This document shows, piece by piece, positions 9,341 to 17,858 of a DNA stretch of 49,428 nt. Positions within the stretch are counted from its first letter, which is position 1. Every line of letters begins with the position of its first letter. The notes under the pieces were generated by a model, which made no database searches, was not told the origin of the DNA, and was given only the letters and a program-made list of their open reading frames with translations. This DNA comes from Pirellulales bacterium (GTDB taxonomy: Bacteria; Planctomycetota; Planctomycetia; Pirellulales; JADZDJ01): assembly GCA_020851115.1 (NCBI GenBank), contig JADZDJ010000091.1, positions 1 through 49,428 on the forward strand, read 5' to 3'. Made by a program: the position numbers and the translations under genes.

Positions 9341-11485
9341 GTGCAGCCCTTTACCATCCAATGTACGACTTGCCGGCGCAGCCTTCGGGTGACCAGCCCA
9401 GAAGCCGTGGGGCAAATTCTCGGGTGTCCCAAGTGCGGCAGCATGGTGCTGATCGAAGCGCCGCCAGGGTGGTCGCTCGATGCAGCGCCATCGGCTGTCA
9501 GCGCGGGTGCCCCGATGTTGTTCTCCGCATCGACGTTCGTTTCTCCCAAGCCAAGCCATACTCCACCGCCATCGGCGACACCGACGAGTGCCGTCGCAAA
9601 CATCGTCAGCAATTCATTGGCATTGCCGAAGGGAGCGGCTTGGAAAGATCCGCCGTCGAGTGCGACGCCGCCCGAAGTGGTTTTGTCGAATGGGCTCGAA
9701 GCGAACACAGGCGCAAGCCGAAGCGAGACGATGGCTGCCAGCGTTGGAAAGCCTACACTCGCTTCGATTCCCAACTCGGTTGATGTGCAAGCTGCCGCGG
9801 TGCAAGTTGCTGGCGAAATCAATGATCCGATTCGTGGCGACCAACTAGCCGCTGAATCGCAGCAGACCGTGGATGCTTGGCCGCGTTGGTTCTTACCTGG
9901 CGCGGCGGCGACGGTTGCGATTGGAGTCGTGTTGTTCGTTTTGCGACTGCTATTGCAATCGCCTGAAGCCGCGCCAATAGGCGTTGACGGATCGCGGCCA
10001 AATCAGCCGATCGTTGAATCGGCGCCTCAGCCAAGGCAACTGCCATCGGATGCCACGATGGTAGCGGATACGCCGAATCCCGACGCCGATTCGACACATC
10101 CAAGCGACGCTGCAAACGGTTTCAATTTGCCGGCTGCCAAATCTCCTACCGACAACCCGCAACCAGCCAACGAAGCTGCGCCGGATAAATCCTCCGTCGC
10201 TCAATCGCCCGCGGCAATGAGTACACCGGCCGTCGCACCATCTTCGAGCCCAAATGTTCCATCTGAACCTGCGTCAGCGGGAACCGCTGACATCGCAAAT
10301 GCGGAGCCCGCTTCCGTAGTCTCCACGGTATTGGAAACTTCGCCAGGCCATTCAGCCTCAACGGCCAGCGTTCCGCCAATGCCGACGTTGCAACGCGTTC
10401 CGCCGCGGCAAATCAGTCTCGAAGCGCGGTTGGCCGATTCAGTTCGCGGGATCGAGGTGCGTAATCTGCCTCTGAACCAGTTTCTCGAACTGCTGAGTAA
10501 CTTGAGCGCGGTACCGATCTCTTTCGATCTCGACGCGCTGGAACAACTGGGCCACACACCGACCGAGCCTATCACTTTGCAATTGAACTACAAGACACTG
10601 GCTGAAGTCTTGGACGCTGCGCTCGGGCCGAAAGGACTGGGCTACGATATCGGCCGCGGCGTGATTGTCGTCGGCCGGCCGCAGGTCGAAACGCCGCGGC
10701 AAGTGCCATACACCGTCGATGATTTGGCAGGCGACGATGCTTCACTCGCGGAGTTGGCCAACGTAATTTGCCAATTGATCACGCCGCAATCTTGGCAGCA
10801 AAACGGCGGCAAATCCAGTATGACCGCTGGGAGTGGAAAAATTGTCGTCGATCAAACCCCCGCGATCCAATATAAGCTGCTGGTCTTCTGCGAAAAGCTA
10901 CGAGTCGCCCGCGGTCTGCCGATCAAAAGCAGATATGATCCGGCGACGTTTTTGCTGACGACTCGCCATGCGAAGGCCAACGGCTTGCTCAAGCGGCCGA
11001 TGAAGGCGAATTTCAGTACGCCTCAGCCGCTCGCCGGAGTCGTCGAGTGGCTGCGGCACGCGACCAAGGCCGCCATCCTCGTCGATCACGCCGCGCTGAC
11101 CGATGCGGAAACTTCAATCGAAAGCCATTGCTCGGCAGTGTCCAACGGCAAGTCTCTCGCAATGCTGTTCGACGACCTACTTACGCCGATGGGACTTAGC
11201 TGGCGTGTCGTAAATGCTACGACGATCGAAATCACCACGCCGGAGGCTGCTGTCGAGCACGGCGAGATCGAATTTTTTCCGGTCAAGGATTTGGCTGCCG
11301 ATGTTGCCGCCGGCAAGGCGCTCGCCGATCAAGTTCGATCCCAACTCGGCCCGTCGGCGGCTAACCCACTACTGGGCGTGGTGATCTATTTCGACGCGCC
11401 AAGCAAATCGCTCATCGTCCGAGCGCCGCAGCAGATGCAGGGGCAGGTTGAAAGCTATTTGAACTCGCAGCGAGCAGAGAAGTAA
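9341..11485 (+). CDS. Zinc-ribbon membrane protein with periplasmic STN/secretin-like domains
   Basis: 714 residues starting at GTG 9341, supported by GGAAGAGG eight bases upstream. The N-terminus is a four-cysteine ribbon (C8, C11, C29, C32: IQCTTCRR... LGCPKCG), which should bind zinc in the cytoplasm. A disordered Pro/Ser/Ala stretch and a single transmembrane helix (about 183-206) follow, then another Pro/Ala/Ser linker to about residue 350. The last part (350-714) holds two or three repeats resembling secretin/TonB short N-terminal domains (VRNLPLNQFLELLSNLSAVPISFD..., and a second at about 535-645). Its neighbour upstream has the same layout: a cytoplasmic head, one helix and an STN-like tail. 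I infer they work together at the cell envelope. Function is otherwise unknown. Confidence 0.75.
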   Translation: MQPFTIQCTTCRRSLRVTSPEAVGQILGCPKCGSMVLIEAPPGWSLDAAPSAVSAGAPMLFSASTFVSPKPSHTPPPSATPTSAVANIVSNSLALPKGAAWKDPPSSATPPEVVLSNGLEANTGASRSETMAASVGKPTLASIPNSVDVQAAAVQVAGEINDPIRGDQLAAESQQTVDAWPRWFLPGAAATVAIGVVLFVLRLLLQSPEAAPIGVDGSRPNQPIVESAPQPRQLPSDATMVADTPNPDADSTHPSDAANGFNLPAAKSPTDNPQPANEAAPDKSSVAQSPAAMSTPAVAPSSSPNVPSEPASAGTADIANAEPASVVSTVLETSPGHSASTASVPPMPTLQRVPPRQISLEARLADSVRGIEVRNLPLNQFLELLSNLSAVPISFDLDALEQLGHTPTEPITLQLNYKTLAEVLDAALGPKGLGYDIGRGVIVVGRPQVETPRQVPYTVDDLAGDDASLAELANVICQLITPQSWQQNGGKSSMTAGSGKIVVDQTPAIQYKLLVFCEKLRVARGLPIKSRYDPATFLLTTRHAKANGLLKRPMKANFSTPQPLAGVVEWLRHATKAAILVDHAALTDAETSIESHCSAVSNGKSLAMLFDDLLTPMGLSWRVVNATTIEITTPEAAVEHGEIEFFPVKDLAADVAAGKALADQVRSQLGPSAANPLLGVVIYFDAPSKSLIVRAPQQMQGQVESYLNSQRAEK

Positions 11486-11951
11486 TCGCAACGGGAGCGC
11501 CGATGGGCGGAATTTGGAGGTCGTTCAACCTAAGGGAACTTTCATCGCGGTGCTCTGTTTCGCGATCGCGAGCGCGCAGTTTACCGCGGAGATTAAGTGA
11601 TTGTTTCTCAATCGAGACCATGAAGCTGGCTGGGAAGTGCTGCTTATGCTGAGCCAATCTAACAGAAGCGTGTTGCTGGGTGTTGGGTTTGGATTTCTCA
11701 TGGGTCGGCCGCTGGTGGGAATGTGGGGTTGGGTTCGCCGTTTCCCTTGCTTGGATGGCGCAGTTCTTATGGAGGATATGCCCTATGTAGAGCGACGCGC
11801 TTTTAGTCACTGCAAAACATCGATCACAGTGAACAAACTCAGGGCGTTGATGCGTGCCGGCTTTGGAATAAACGATCGAAGAATTCATTTCTGCCTCTCT
11901 GTCTTCCAAACGGCTCTTGCAATTCACCAACTGACAAGCCACAATTCTGAA
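11486..11951. other. Long leader/intergenic region upstream of the attenuator
   Basis: 466 bp with no supportable protein. Both long frames here read as Cys/His/Trp/Arg-rich non-protein text. Around 11680-11735 the plus strand is G-rich, with several GGG runs. The promoter for the leader peptide and DAHP synthase should lie here. TTGATG at 11847-11852 with TAAACG sixteen bases later is the best I can find, and it is weak. Confidence 0.5.
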
Positions 11952-12029
11952 ATGAGTACGTTTGCGAACCACTTCGGTTTTAGGTTTTACTTTAGCCCGC
12001 CAGGTTGCGGGGCCGAGGAAGGTTTGTAA
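11952..12029 (+). CDS. Putative Phe/Tyr-rich leader peptide controlling DAHP synthase
   Basis: 25 codons from the ATG at 11952 to the TAA at 12027-12029. Residues 4-14 read FANHFGFRFYF: five Phe (four TTT, one TTC) and one Tyr (TAC) within eleven codons, then an ordinary tail (SPPGCGAEEGL). It lies directly before an antiterminator/terminator pair and the gene for the first enzyme of aromatic synthesis, as in classical pheA-type leaders. The stop codon falls in the middle of the hairpin at 12014-12039, so a ribosome finishing the peptide would cover that region. Weak points: no clear ribosome-binding site is visible before the ATG, and the frame is open further upstream. Confidence 0.6.
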   Translation: MSTFANHFGFRFYFSPPGCGAEEGL

Positions 12030-12075
12030 CCGTTCCTCGATACGCCAAACAGGCAACCCAAGCCCCGAGACCTGG
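12000..12075 (+). promoter_or_regulatory. aroF: Antiterminator and competing structures of the DAHP synthase attenuator
   Basis: Antiterminator: CCAGG (12000-12004) pairs with CCTGG (12071-12075), and GGGGC (12009-12013) with GCCCC (12062-12066), with TTGC opposite GAGA as an internal loop. It encloses a strong local hairpin, CGAGGAA-GGTT (12014-12024) with AACC-G-TTCCTCG (12028-12039). It uses the left arm of the terminator, so the two exclude each other. A third pairing, GGTTGC (12003-12008) with GCAACC (12053-12058), excludes the antiterminator and would leave the terminator free to form. All pairings were read by eye. Confidence 0.6.
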
Positions 12076-12108
12076 CAAGAATGCCGAGTCTCGGGGCTTT
12101 TTATTTTT
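12060..12108 (+). terminator. Strong intrinsic terminator in the DAHP synthase leader
   Basis: A perfect 12-bp stem, AAGCCCCGAGAC (12060-12071) with GTCTCGGGGCTT (12088-12099). It is capped by GGCA/TGCC (12074-12077 / 12082-12085) around an AGAA loop and followed by TTTTTATTTTT (12098-12108). The T-run is only on the plus strand. It ends 79 bases before the DAHP synthase ATG, so it must be read through for that gene to be expressed from upstream. Confidence 0.88.
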
Positions 12109-12186
12109 AGCAACTAGCACTTAGCAATTGGCTAGCAGTGCCTCGCTATTTGCTCATCGCTTCCTCCCACACAGGATCCACAAGCC

Positions 12187-13212
12187 ATGATCGTCGTCAT
12201 GAAACCCACTGCTACCGAGGTCGATGTCGAACACATTGTTGGCCGCGTCCACAAGCTCGGCCTCAAGCCGCACGTCATCAAAGGAACCGAACGCACCGTG
12301 ATCGCGGTGGTCGGCGACGACCGAAAAACTTTCAAAGACCAGTTTGAAAGCGGTCCTGGCGTGGCGGAAGTCGTGCCGATTCTCGCGCCTTACAAAATGG
12401 CCAGCCGCGAAATGTACCCCGAGCCCACCACGATCAAAGCCGGCAGCCTCACCGTCGGTGATAATTCGATTGGAATGATCGCCGGTCCATGCTCGGTCGA
12501 AAGTGAAGAGCAAATTCTAATCACCGCCAAGGCCGTGAAAGCAGCCGGCGCGACTGCCCTGCGCGGCGGTGCATTCAAGCCGCGCACCAGCCCTTATAGC
12601 TTTCAGGGAATGAAAGAAGAAGGACTCAAGCTGCTGGCAATGGCCCGCGAAACGACCGGTTTGGCAATTGTCACCGAGGTCGTTGCGACCGAAGATGTCG
12701 AACTTGTCGCCCGTTATGCTGATGTGCTGCAAATCGGCGCTCGCAACATGCAAAACTACCGCTTACTCGAAGCAGTCGGAAAAACCGACCGCGCGGTACT
12801 TCTCAAGCGCGGGCCCAGCGCCACGATCGATGAACTGCTGCTAGCGGCCGAGTACATTCTCGATGCGGGCAATCCGAGCGTCATGCTCTGCGAACGCGGT
12901 ATCCGCACGTTTGAAACCCACACTCGCTTTACACTGCCACTGGCCACGGTCGTCTATTTACATGGCAAAACCCATTTGCCGGTGATCGTCGATCCCAGTC
13001 ACGGCACCGGCCACACTTGGCTGGTCCCCCAGATGTGCGCCGCCAGCATTGCCGCCGGCGCCGACGGCCTAATTGTCGAAGTTCATCCGTGTCCTGAACA
13101 AGCCATGTCCGACGGCGGACAATCGATGAACCTTCAGCAGTTCCGCGATACGATGGCCACTTGCCGCAAAGTGGCGGAAGCGCTGGGACGAAGGCTTGGA
13201 GCAAAAATCTGA
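12187..13212 (+). CDS. aroF: 3-deoxy-7-phosphoheptulonate (DAHP) synthase, type I-beta
   Basis: 341 residues. It condenses phosphoenolpyruvate and erythrose 4-phosphate to DAHP, the first step of the shikimate pathway, in the cytoplasm. Residues 1-70 form the ferredoxin-like (ACT-like) regulatory domain found in Thermotoga-type enzymes, where Tyr/Phe bind for feedback inhibition. The barrel carries IAGPCSVES (about 98-106), [17 protein letters not shown] (125-141), [21 protein letters not shown] and DPSHGTGH, all hallmarks of the family including the metal-binding Cys and His. Two ATGs (12187 and 12202) are close together; the first keeps the full regulatory strand. It is preceded by a putative Phe/Tyr attenuator, so it may be controlled by both allostery and transcription attenuation. 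Confidence 0.96.
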   Translation: MIVVMKPTATEVDVEHIVGRVHKLGLKPHVIKGTERTVIAVVGDDRKTFKDQFESGPGVAEVVPILAPYKMASREMYPEPTTIKAGSLTVGDNSIGMIAGPCSVESEEQILITAKAVKAAGATALRGGAFKPRTSPYSFQGMKEEGLKLLAMARETTGLAIVTEVVATEDVELVARYADVLQIGARNMQNYRLLEAVGKTDRAVLLKRGPSATIDELLLAAEYILDAGNPSVMLCERGIRTFETHTRFTLPLATVVYLHGKTHLPVIVDPSHGTGHTWLVPQMCAASIAAGADGLIVEVHPCPEQAMSDGGQSMNLQQFRDTMATCRKVAEALGRRLGAKI

Positions 13213-13259
13213 CCGAGCTCTGCAGAGAATTTTAGCCTAGGAAAGCCGCAGTTACTCGA

Positions 13260-14474
13260 TTAGTACACGCTGTTCGTATCGACCAAAAAAACACCGTTGT
13301 TGGCCACGGGCAATTGTGGCATCCAGCAGCGGCCGGCAACGGTGCGGCTACGGGCGGCATAATCAAAGTAGAAGGCGATGCCGACGGTGAAATTCCACGC
13401 ATCTTCGGTGGAAGCGATCGGGCCGGCGCGACCGGATTGGTGCATGTAGGCGACCATTGAATAAACGCTGAATCGATCGTTGAGCGGAGCATTGGCTAAT
13501 GCTCCAACGGTGTAGTCGCCCAGACTGCCGTTGCCGCTTAATCGGTTCCGCTCGGGTACGCCGACCCAAAGCCAGGTATCGACGCCATTTTCAGCCCATT
13601 TGTAATGCCAGTAGCCATTGAGCTGGTCGATCGATCGCCACTGGATATTGCCGAAACCTTGCACGTTGCGCGAATCGTCTTGAAACCGCCAGGCGCCCCA
13701 GACGCCAATTTCGTTCCAAGCGCTGGTCGCGTAGCCGAGTTGGACTCGCCACTGGCTGAGCGTAGGATTCTGGGCAAACACGCCGTAATTGGCGTTGAGC
13801 ATCCAGTCTTGCACCACTGCGGCGATCCAGGGCGAACGGTCGTTCGCCTTGCGGAAGAAGCCGTAGGTGACAAAGCCTTGTGGTTGGGCTTGATCGTTGT
13901 TCTTGAAGCGGTAGTCGGTGCCTGCCCAGTTGTATGCGCCTGCGCTGCCGCCGATTTGGAAGCCGATACCCGTCAAATCGCTGAACGCACCCAGCCGCGT
14001 ACCAAAGTTCGCGCCGCTACTGATGCCCCAGTTGCCCCAATCGCCGTCGGGATGTCCGCGCCAGGCATCGTAACCCTCGAAGATATACAGGCCATGCGTC
14101 GGGCAGTCTTGACAGATGGCGTCCAAGTCGTAGCTGCCGCTGCATGCATCGCACGACGGACACGTCTGACACGGTGAGCCTTGGTAGCGAGGGATAAAAT
14201 GGCCGTCGAGTGGCTCGGCGGCGCTTGCTGTCACCAATATGCCAATGGAAGCACCGTTGCTTTCAGCAGCTTCACCCGTAACCGATGACAGTTCGTCGAT
14301 GTCGAGATTGTCGGCTGGCAAATCATTGCGGCTGCGATGAAGAAGCTGGGCCGAATTTGTGGTCTGCTGGGCAATTCCGACGTGCGCAACCCACATCGAA
14401 AAGGCGAGGCTGGCACCAAGTCGCGCCATCCGTAAGGACATCGCAACGGCAAGCAGTGAGCGGAAAACTTGCAT
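13260..14474 (-). CDS. Exported outer-membrane beta-barrel-like protein (planctomycete type)
   Basis: 404 residues from the ATG at 14474, which has GGAGGAG just upstream; the longer frame was rejected. The signal peptide is about residues 1-36 (MQVFRSLLAVAMSLRMARLGASLAFSMWVAHVG). A Cys cluster (PCQTCPSCDACSGSYDLD...CQDCP) at about 100-125 suggests disulfides or a metal site. The remainder alternates aromatic strands and Gly/Asn/Asp turns (GDWGNWGISSGANFGTRLGAF, QLGYATSAWNEIGVWGAWRF, FTVGIAFYFDY), the pattern of a barrel, and it ends in Tyr. It resembles planctomycete barrel proteins of unknown function (DUF6666-like, from memory and not checked). Convergent with DAHP synthase. It probably resides in the outer membrane. 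Confidence 0.7.
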   Translation of the reverse strand: MQVFRSLLAVAMSLRMARLGASLAFSMWVAHVGIAQQTTNSAQLLHRSRNDLPADNLDIDELSSVTGEAAESNGASIGILVTASAAEPLDGHFIPRYQGSPCQTCPSCDACSGSYDLDAICQDCPTHGLYIFEGYDAWRGHPDGDWGNWGISSGANFGTRLGAFSDLTGIGFQIGGSAGAYNWAGTDYRFKNNDQAQPQGFVTYGFFRKANDRSPWIAAVVQDWMLNANYGVFAQNPTLSQWRVQLGYATSAWNEIGVWGAWRFQDDSRNVQGFGNIQWRSIDQLNGYWHYKWAENGVDTWLWVGVPERNRLSGNGSLGDYTVGALANAPLNDRFSVYSMVAYMHQSGRAGPIASTEDAWNFTVGIAFYFDYAARSRTVAGRCWMPQLPVANNGVFLVDTNSVY

Positions 14475-14669
14475 AGCTCCTCCATGGCGCGTGGCATTCC
14501 GCGGCAGTTCAGAGCGCAATTCATGCGCTGATCGTCGCATCATGCCGCGCATCATCCCTTCGGTTGAAGTGGCGCAAGTTTGACAGTTTTTATCGCCCGA
14601 AGGCTTGGGCGGAATGCAAGGCGTATTGGCGGCAATCGCTTCGCCTTGCGCAGGCGTCAAAGTTACAAT

Positions 14670-16139
14670 TCAAACGGCCGTTAGCATTCGGTCGAGTTCG
14701 CGCAGTTGGGCGTCGACGCGCGGCCCTAATTCATTGCGGTCGTGCCATCGAGCCAGGGCTTCGATACAGTCGGCATCTAACCCTTTGTGGGCGTCTTTGT
14801 TCATCATCTCGTATATTTGCGACCACGGCATGGCATCTCGGTAGGGGCGTTTTGCGGAGAGTGCTTCGTAAACGTCGGCGACCGTCAGCACGCGCACAAC
14901 CCACGAAATTTTCGGGCCCTGCAGCCCACGGTGGTAGCCGCGACCGTCGAGCCGTTCGTGATGCGCGCCGGCTACTTCGGCCAGCATTTCGAAGGCTTCG
15001 ACCTGCCGGAGAATTTGTTGTGTATATGCTGGGTGCTTGCGAATTTCGTCGTACTCCTGTGGCGTCGGGCGGGTGGGCTTGTCCCAGATTGTGTTTGAGA
15101 TTCCCAATTTGCCAATATCGTGTAGTAATGCTGCACGACGCAGATCGCGTTCGAGTTCGGGAAAGTGGCCAAACTGTTTTGCGACGCCAACGGCAATTTC
15201 GGCGACGCGAGTCGAATGTTGATACGTCCATGGCGATTTGGCATCGACGACTCTCGCAAATGCCTCAGCGACGAGGTCGAGGCACGGCTCGTCGGCCAAT
15301 AGCACGGCGTCGTCCGGTTCCCAGCGGCTTAATTCGCCAATGACGTCGTTGCTGAGCAGTTGGCTCCAAAAATCGGATTCCTGCCTAAATGCCAGCAACG
15401 CATCGACGAGTCTGGGGTCGAACCATTGACCACGACGCCGCTGGGCGACGTCGATCGCCGATTCAAATCCATACGCAGAAAAGAAGACTTCGACCGTTTG
15501 TGCTAGGCAGCAAATGCGTCCGAGCAGTGAAATCTCATCGTGGTGCAGGCCATGGGGATTTCCGCGGCCGTTCCAATGCTCGTCTAAATCGATGATGGCT
15601 TGTGCCGTGGCCTCCGGCAAACGCAACATGCGGGTGATTTCGGCGCCTCGCTCGCAACGGATTTCGGCAATTTGCTTAGCGCCTTTTGCGCCCAATCGGG
15701 CGATCGCCGCAATCCGCAGCAGTTTTTGGGCGGTCGAGCCGTTCGGCGCGCAGTGGCTCCAGCAGTGCCTTACACTTTGGCTCGGCTTCGACCAGTCGAT
15801 CATTCTCGCCGATCGCTTGACCAAGCGATCGTCGGCGCCAAACAGATAGGCGATTTTTGCAGCGTTGCTCGAGCAGCCGAGATCCTTGAGCAGCAATGCG
15901 TAGAATAAAGCAGATCGGTCGGTCGTCGTCAGGTGAAGTTCGTCGGCCAATCGCATACCGATCAATGCCGTGCGCATCGCGTGGCCTTGTGGGTGGCCTT
16001 GCGTAATGTCGAGCGCCACCGAAAGAGCAGAGATGATTTCGGAGAATCGAATTTTGTCGGCGACAATCAGTCGCTGTCCTGACGGCGAATAACCGCAAGC
16101 ATTGTCGTTAGATTGATCGCTGCACAATTTTACCGACAT
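14670..16139 (-). CDS. Tandem HD / HD-GYP phosphohydrolase-like protein
   Basis: 489 residues from the ATG at 16139; upstream text in the frame is Cys/His-rich and not protein-like. Two HD-type halves are visible. The N-terminal half (about 30-225) is degenerate: KDLG at 85-88 replaces HDIG, but DEHWNGRGNPHGL (186-198) still mirrors the HHExxDGxGYP region. The C-terminal half (about 285-489) is near-canonical: H309, H340-D341 with DIGKLGI, H370, HHERLDGRGYHRG (393-405) and VLTVADVYEALSAKRPYR. The GYP proline is a His. HD-GYP domains hydrolyse cyclic di-GMP or related cyclic dinucleotides; whether this one does is uncertain. It has no receiver or membrane segment, so it is likely cytoplasmic. 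Divergent from the following coiled secreted protein. Confidence 0.85.
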   Translation of the reverse strand: MSVKLCSDQSNDNACGYSPSGQRLIVADKIRFSEIISALSVALDITQGHPQGHAMRTALIGMRLADELHLTTTDRSALFYALLLKDLGCSSNAAKIAYLFGADDRLVKRSARMIDWSKPSQSVRHCWSHCAPNGSTAQKLLRIAAIARLGAKGAKQIAEIRCERGAEITRMLRLPEATAQAIIDLDEHWNGRGNPHGLHHDEISLLGRICCLAQTVEVFFSAYGFESAIDVAQRRRGQWFDPRLVDALLAFRQESDFWSQLLSNDVIGELSRWEPDDAVLLADEPCLDLVAEAFARVVDAKSPWTYQHSTRVAEIAVGVAKQFGHFPELERDLRRAALLHDIGKLGISNTIWDKPTRPTPQEYDEIRKHPAYTQQILRQVEAFEMLAEVAGAHHERLDGRGYHRGLQGPKISWVVRVLTVADVYEALSAKRPYRDAMPWSQIYEMMNKDAHKGLDADCIEALARWHDRNELGPRVDAQLRELDRMLTAV

Positions 16140-16397
16140 CACGTTTGCCCCTGGATGAGTCGCGCAGATTGAAAAGTCCGGAAGCCAAACGAAATATACG
16201 CTACGCTCGGCGCAGTATAGAGATCGCATTTCGCCGTGAATTCGTGGACAATGGCAACAACGATCGCGCTTTCGGACGCCAAGGTGGTTGACATGCACGG
16301 CAATCAACGTAGCGTTTAATTGGTGGGGTTTCGCAATGTGCGGATCGCGACCTGTGTCGCGCTACGCTGTAGCTAAAATTGCGTCGAGGTAGCGAAT

Positions 16398-17666
16398 ATG
16401 CATCAACTCCTGTGGCTTTCGTTTCTTTCTGGATGCTTGCTCGCGCGGTTAGCCGCCGGTGCCGATGAACACGGCGGTGATCAAGGGTTCGCAACACCGA
16501 ACTCAGAACAGCAGGCCCTGGATGATTTGGTTCGGATCGAACGAATGGCGCGATTTTACCGGATTCAAAATTTCGAAATGAATCGCCTCGATCGCGCGGA
16601 ATACGACCGCCGCAGCGAAGAGTTGCAGCGAAAAATGGATGCTTGGCAGCAATCGGGACGAAGCGCCCAGCAAACGCAAGAACTATTCCATTGGTTAACG
16701 CGATCGCTGGAAGGCGAACTCGCTTCGCCACCAGGCGTTTGGCCAGTTGAACGGTCGCCGGTGCCATCGACACCGATCATTGCAAGCCCGAACGCTCCAT
16801 CGCCCATTGCCGAGGGCTTGGCACCTCAATTTAGCCTTCGTAGCACCCATGACGCGGCCGGACGCTTCCAAACCCATCGAGAACAGGACATCGGCTCGGC
16901 GGCGGTTCCAATACCCCAGGATCAAACGGTTATTCTCCGGCCGAAGCCCGCGCCAACAGCCGCTCTGACTGCGCCTCGGTTGTCGGCGACCGCGGACAGA
17001 ATTCCCGCGAATAATCCGATCCTCAACGGCGTTCGCTCGACTATCGAAGATCTTGCGAAACGGGTCGCGCAGATTCCAGCAATTTCAAGCATCCCCGATT
17101 CGGTGCCGCCGCCGGTCATGCTGCCGCAAATGGCCGATGTGCCCGACGCTCCTCCATTTGTATCGCCGGCCTTCGTGCCGCAGGCAGTGCCGAAGCTGGA
17201 TATCAGTGTGCCGAAAATCGGCGGATTGGCCGAAATGCGCCGCAATCCGCGATCTGTCGGCAGATTGCACCCCAATGCGTCTGGCGAGGAAGGCAGAGTT
17301 AATTTCACGGAAGTGGCGGCAATGACGCGTTCATACAATGTGTCGCTTGGAGAACTCGAAACGAAGCTGTCCATCGATACAAACTGGACCACCGATCGGC
17401 TTGAGCCAATGATCGGCGAATTGGAAGATTTGGCCAGACGATATAGCGATTTGGAATTATATAACAAAGCTCTGACGCGAGAAGAAAGTTCGCAATTGGC
17501 CGACCGCGACCCGCTCGATCAGGCCATTCGGCTAATGGGGAAGCGGATTGCGGAAGTGCGAAGGGAGCTTACTGAGCGGGCTGATGGCAGTCCGAAAGCA
17601 CGCCAGATTTCAGCCGAACTCGACGGCTTTTCGCGGCGCCTGGCTGCGCTAGCAGGTCAGAAATAG
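16398..17666 (+). CDS. Secreted coiled/proline-rich hypothetical protein
   Basis: 422 residues, start at ATG 16398 with GAGGT seven bases before it. The signal peptide is residues 1-21 (LLWLSFLSGCLLARLAAGA). Residues 30-110 are charged and helical, probably coiled coil (RIERMARFYRIQNFEMNRLDRAEYD...). Residues 110-290 are Pro/Ala/Ser-rich and look disordered. Residues 310-422 are again helical (LGELETKLSIDTNWTTDRLEPMIGELEDLARRY, MGKRIAEVRRELTER). I do not recognise a family. The middle linker and two helical ends suggest an envelope spacer or adaptor, but that is a guess. It stands alone between the HD-GYP and STAS genes. Confidence 0.7.
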   Translation: MHQLLWLSFLSGCLLARLAAGADEHGGDQGFATPNSEQQALDDLVRIERMARFYRIQNFEMNRLDRAEYDRRSEELQRKMDAWQQSGRSAQQTQELFHWLTRSLEGELASPPGVWPVERSPVPSTPIIASPNAPSPIAEGLAPQFSLRSTHDAAGRFQTHREQDIGSAAVPIPQDQTVILRPKPAPTAALTAPRLSATADRIPANNPILNGVRSTIEDLAKRVAQIPAISSIPDSVPPPVMLPQMADVPDAPPFVSPAFVPQAVPKLDISVPKIGGLAEMRRNPRSVGRLHPNASGEEGRVNFTEVAAMTRSYNVSLGELETKLSIDTNWTTDRLEPMIGELEDLARRYSDLELYNKALTREESSQLADRDPLDQAIRLMGKRIAEVRRELTERADGSPKARQISAELDGFSRRLAALAGQK

Positions 17667-17858
17667 TGCTAGCATCGTCGAGAAGCCAGGCTAGAGAAAC
17701 GCACAGTCATGTCTTCGTCATTGTGCATCGCGAATCGATTCTTTCCATTTCGGCTTCGCTACTTGCGTCTCCATTAGAATCGCTTATGATAGTTGTCCGG
17801 GTGGAACGGGTTTTCAGGGCGGTCCTGCTGGTAGCGGGGTAAAGGAGCGGTTTTTCTT

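Noticed and set aside
11601-12029. 142-codon plus-strand frame ending in the leader peptide
   Set aside because: The upstream 117 codons have an odd Cys/Trp/His/Arg composition and no ribosome-binding site. Only the last 25 codons, from the ATG at 11952, fit a function.
12000-12108. T-box or known riboswitch in the aroF leader
   Set aside because: No T-box sequence (AGGGUGGNACCGCG) and no motif of a riboswitch class I know. The Phe-rich frame makes ribosome-mediated attenuation the better reading.
11412-12113. 233-codon minus-strand frame across the aroF leader
   Set aside because: Rich in Ser, Arg, His and Gln without domain-like pattern. It overlaps the 3' end of the zinc-ribbon gene and the terminator/attenuator, which explain the sequence better.
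16288-16315. Perfect TTGACA upstream of the coiled secreted protein gene
   Set aside because: The best -10 at 16-17 bp spacing is TAGCGT (3/6), and a better TTTAAT lies 21 bp away. Not good enough to call a promoter.
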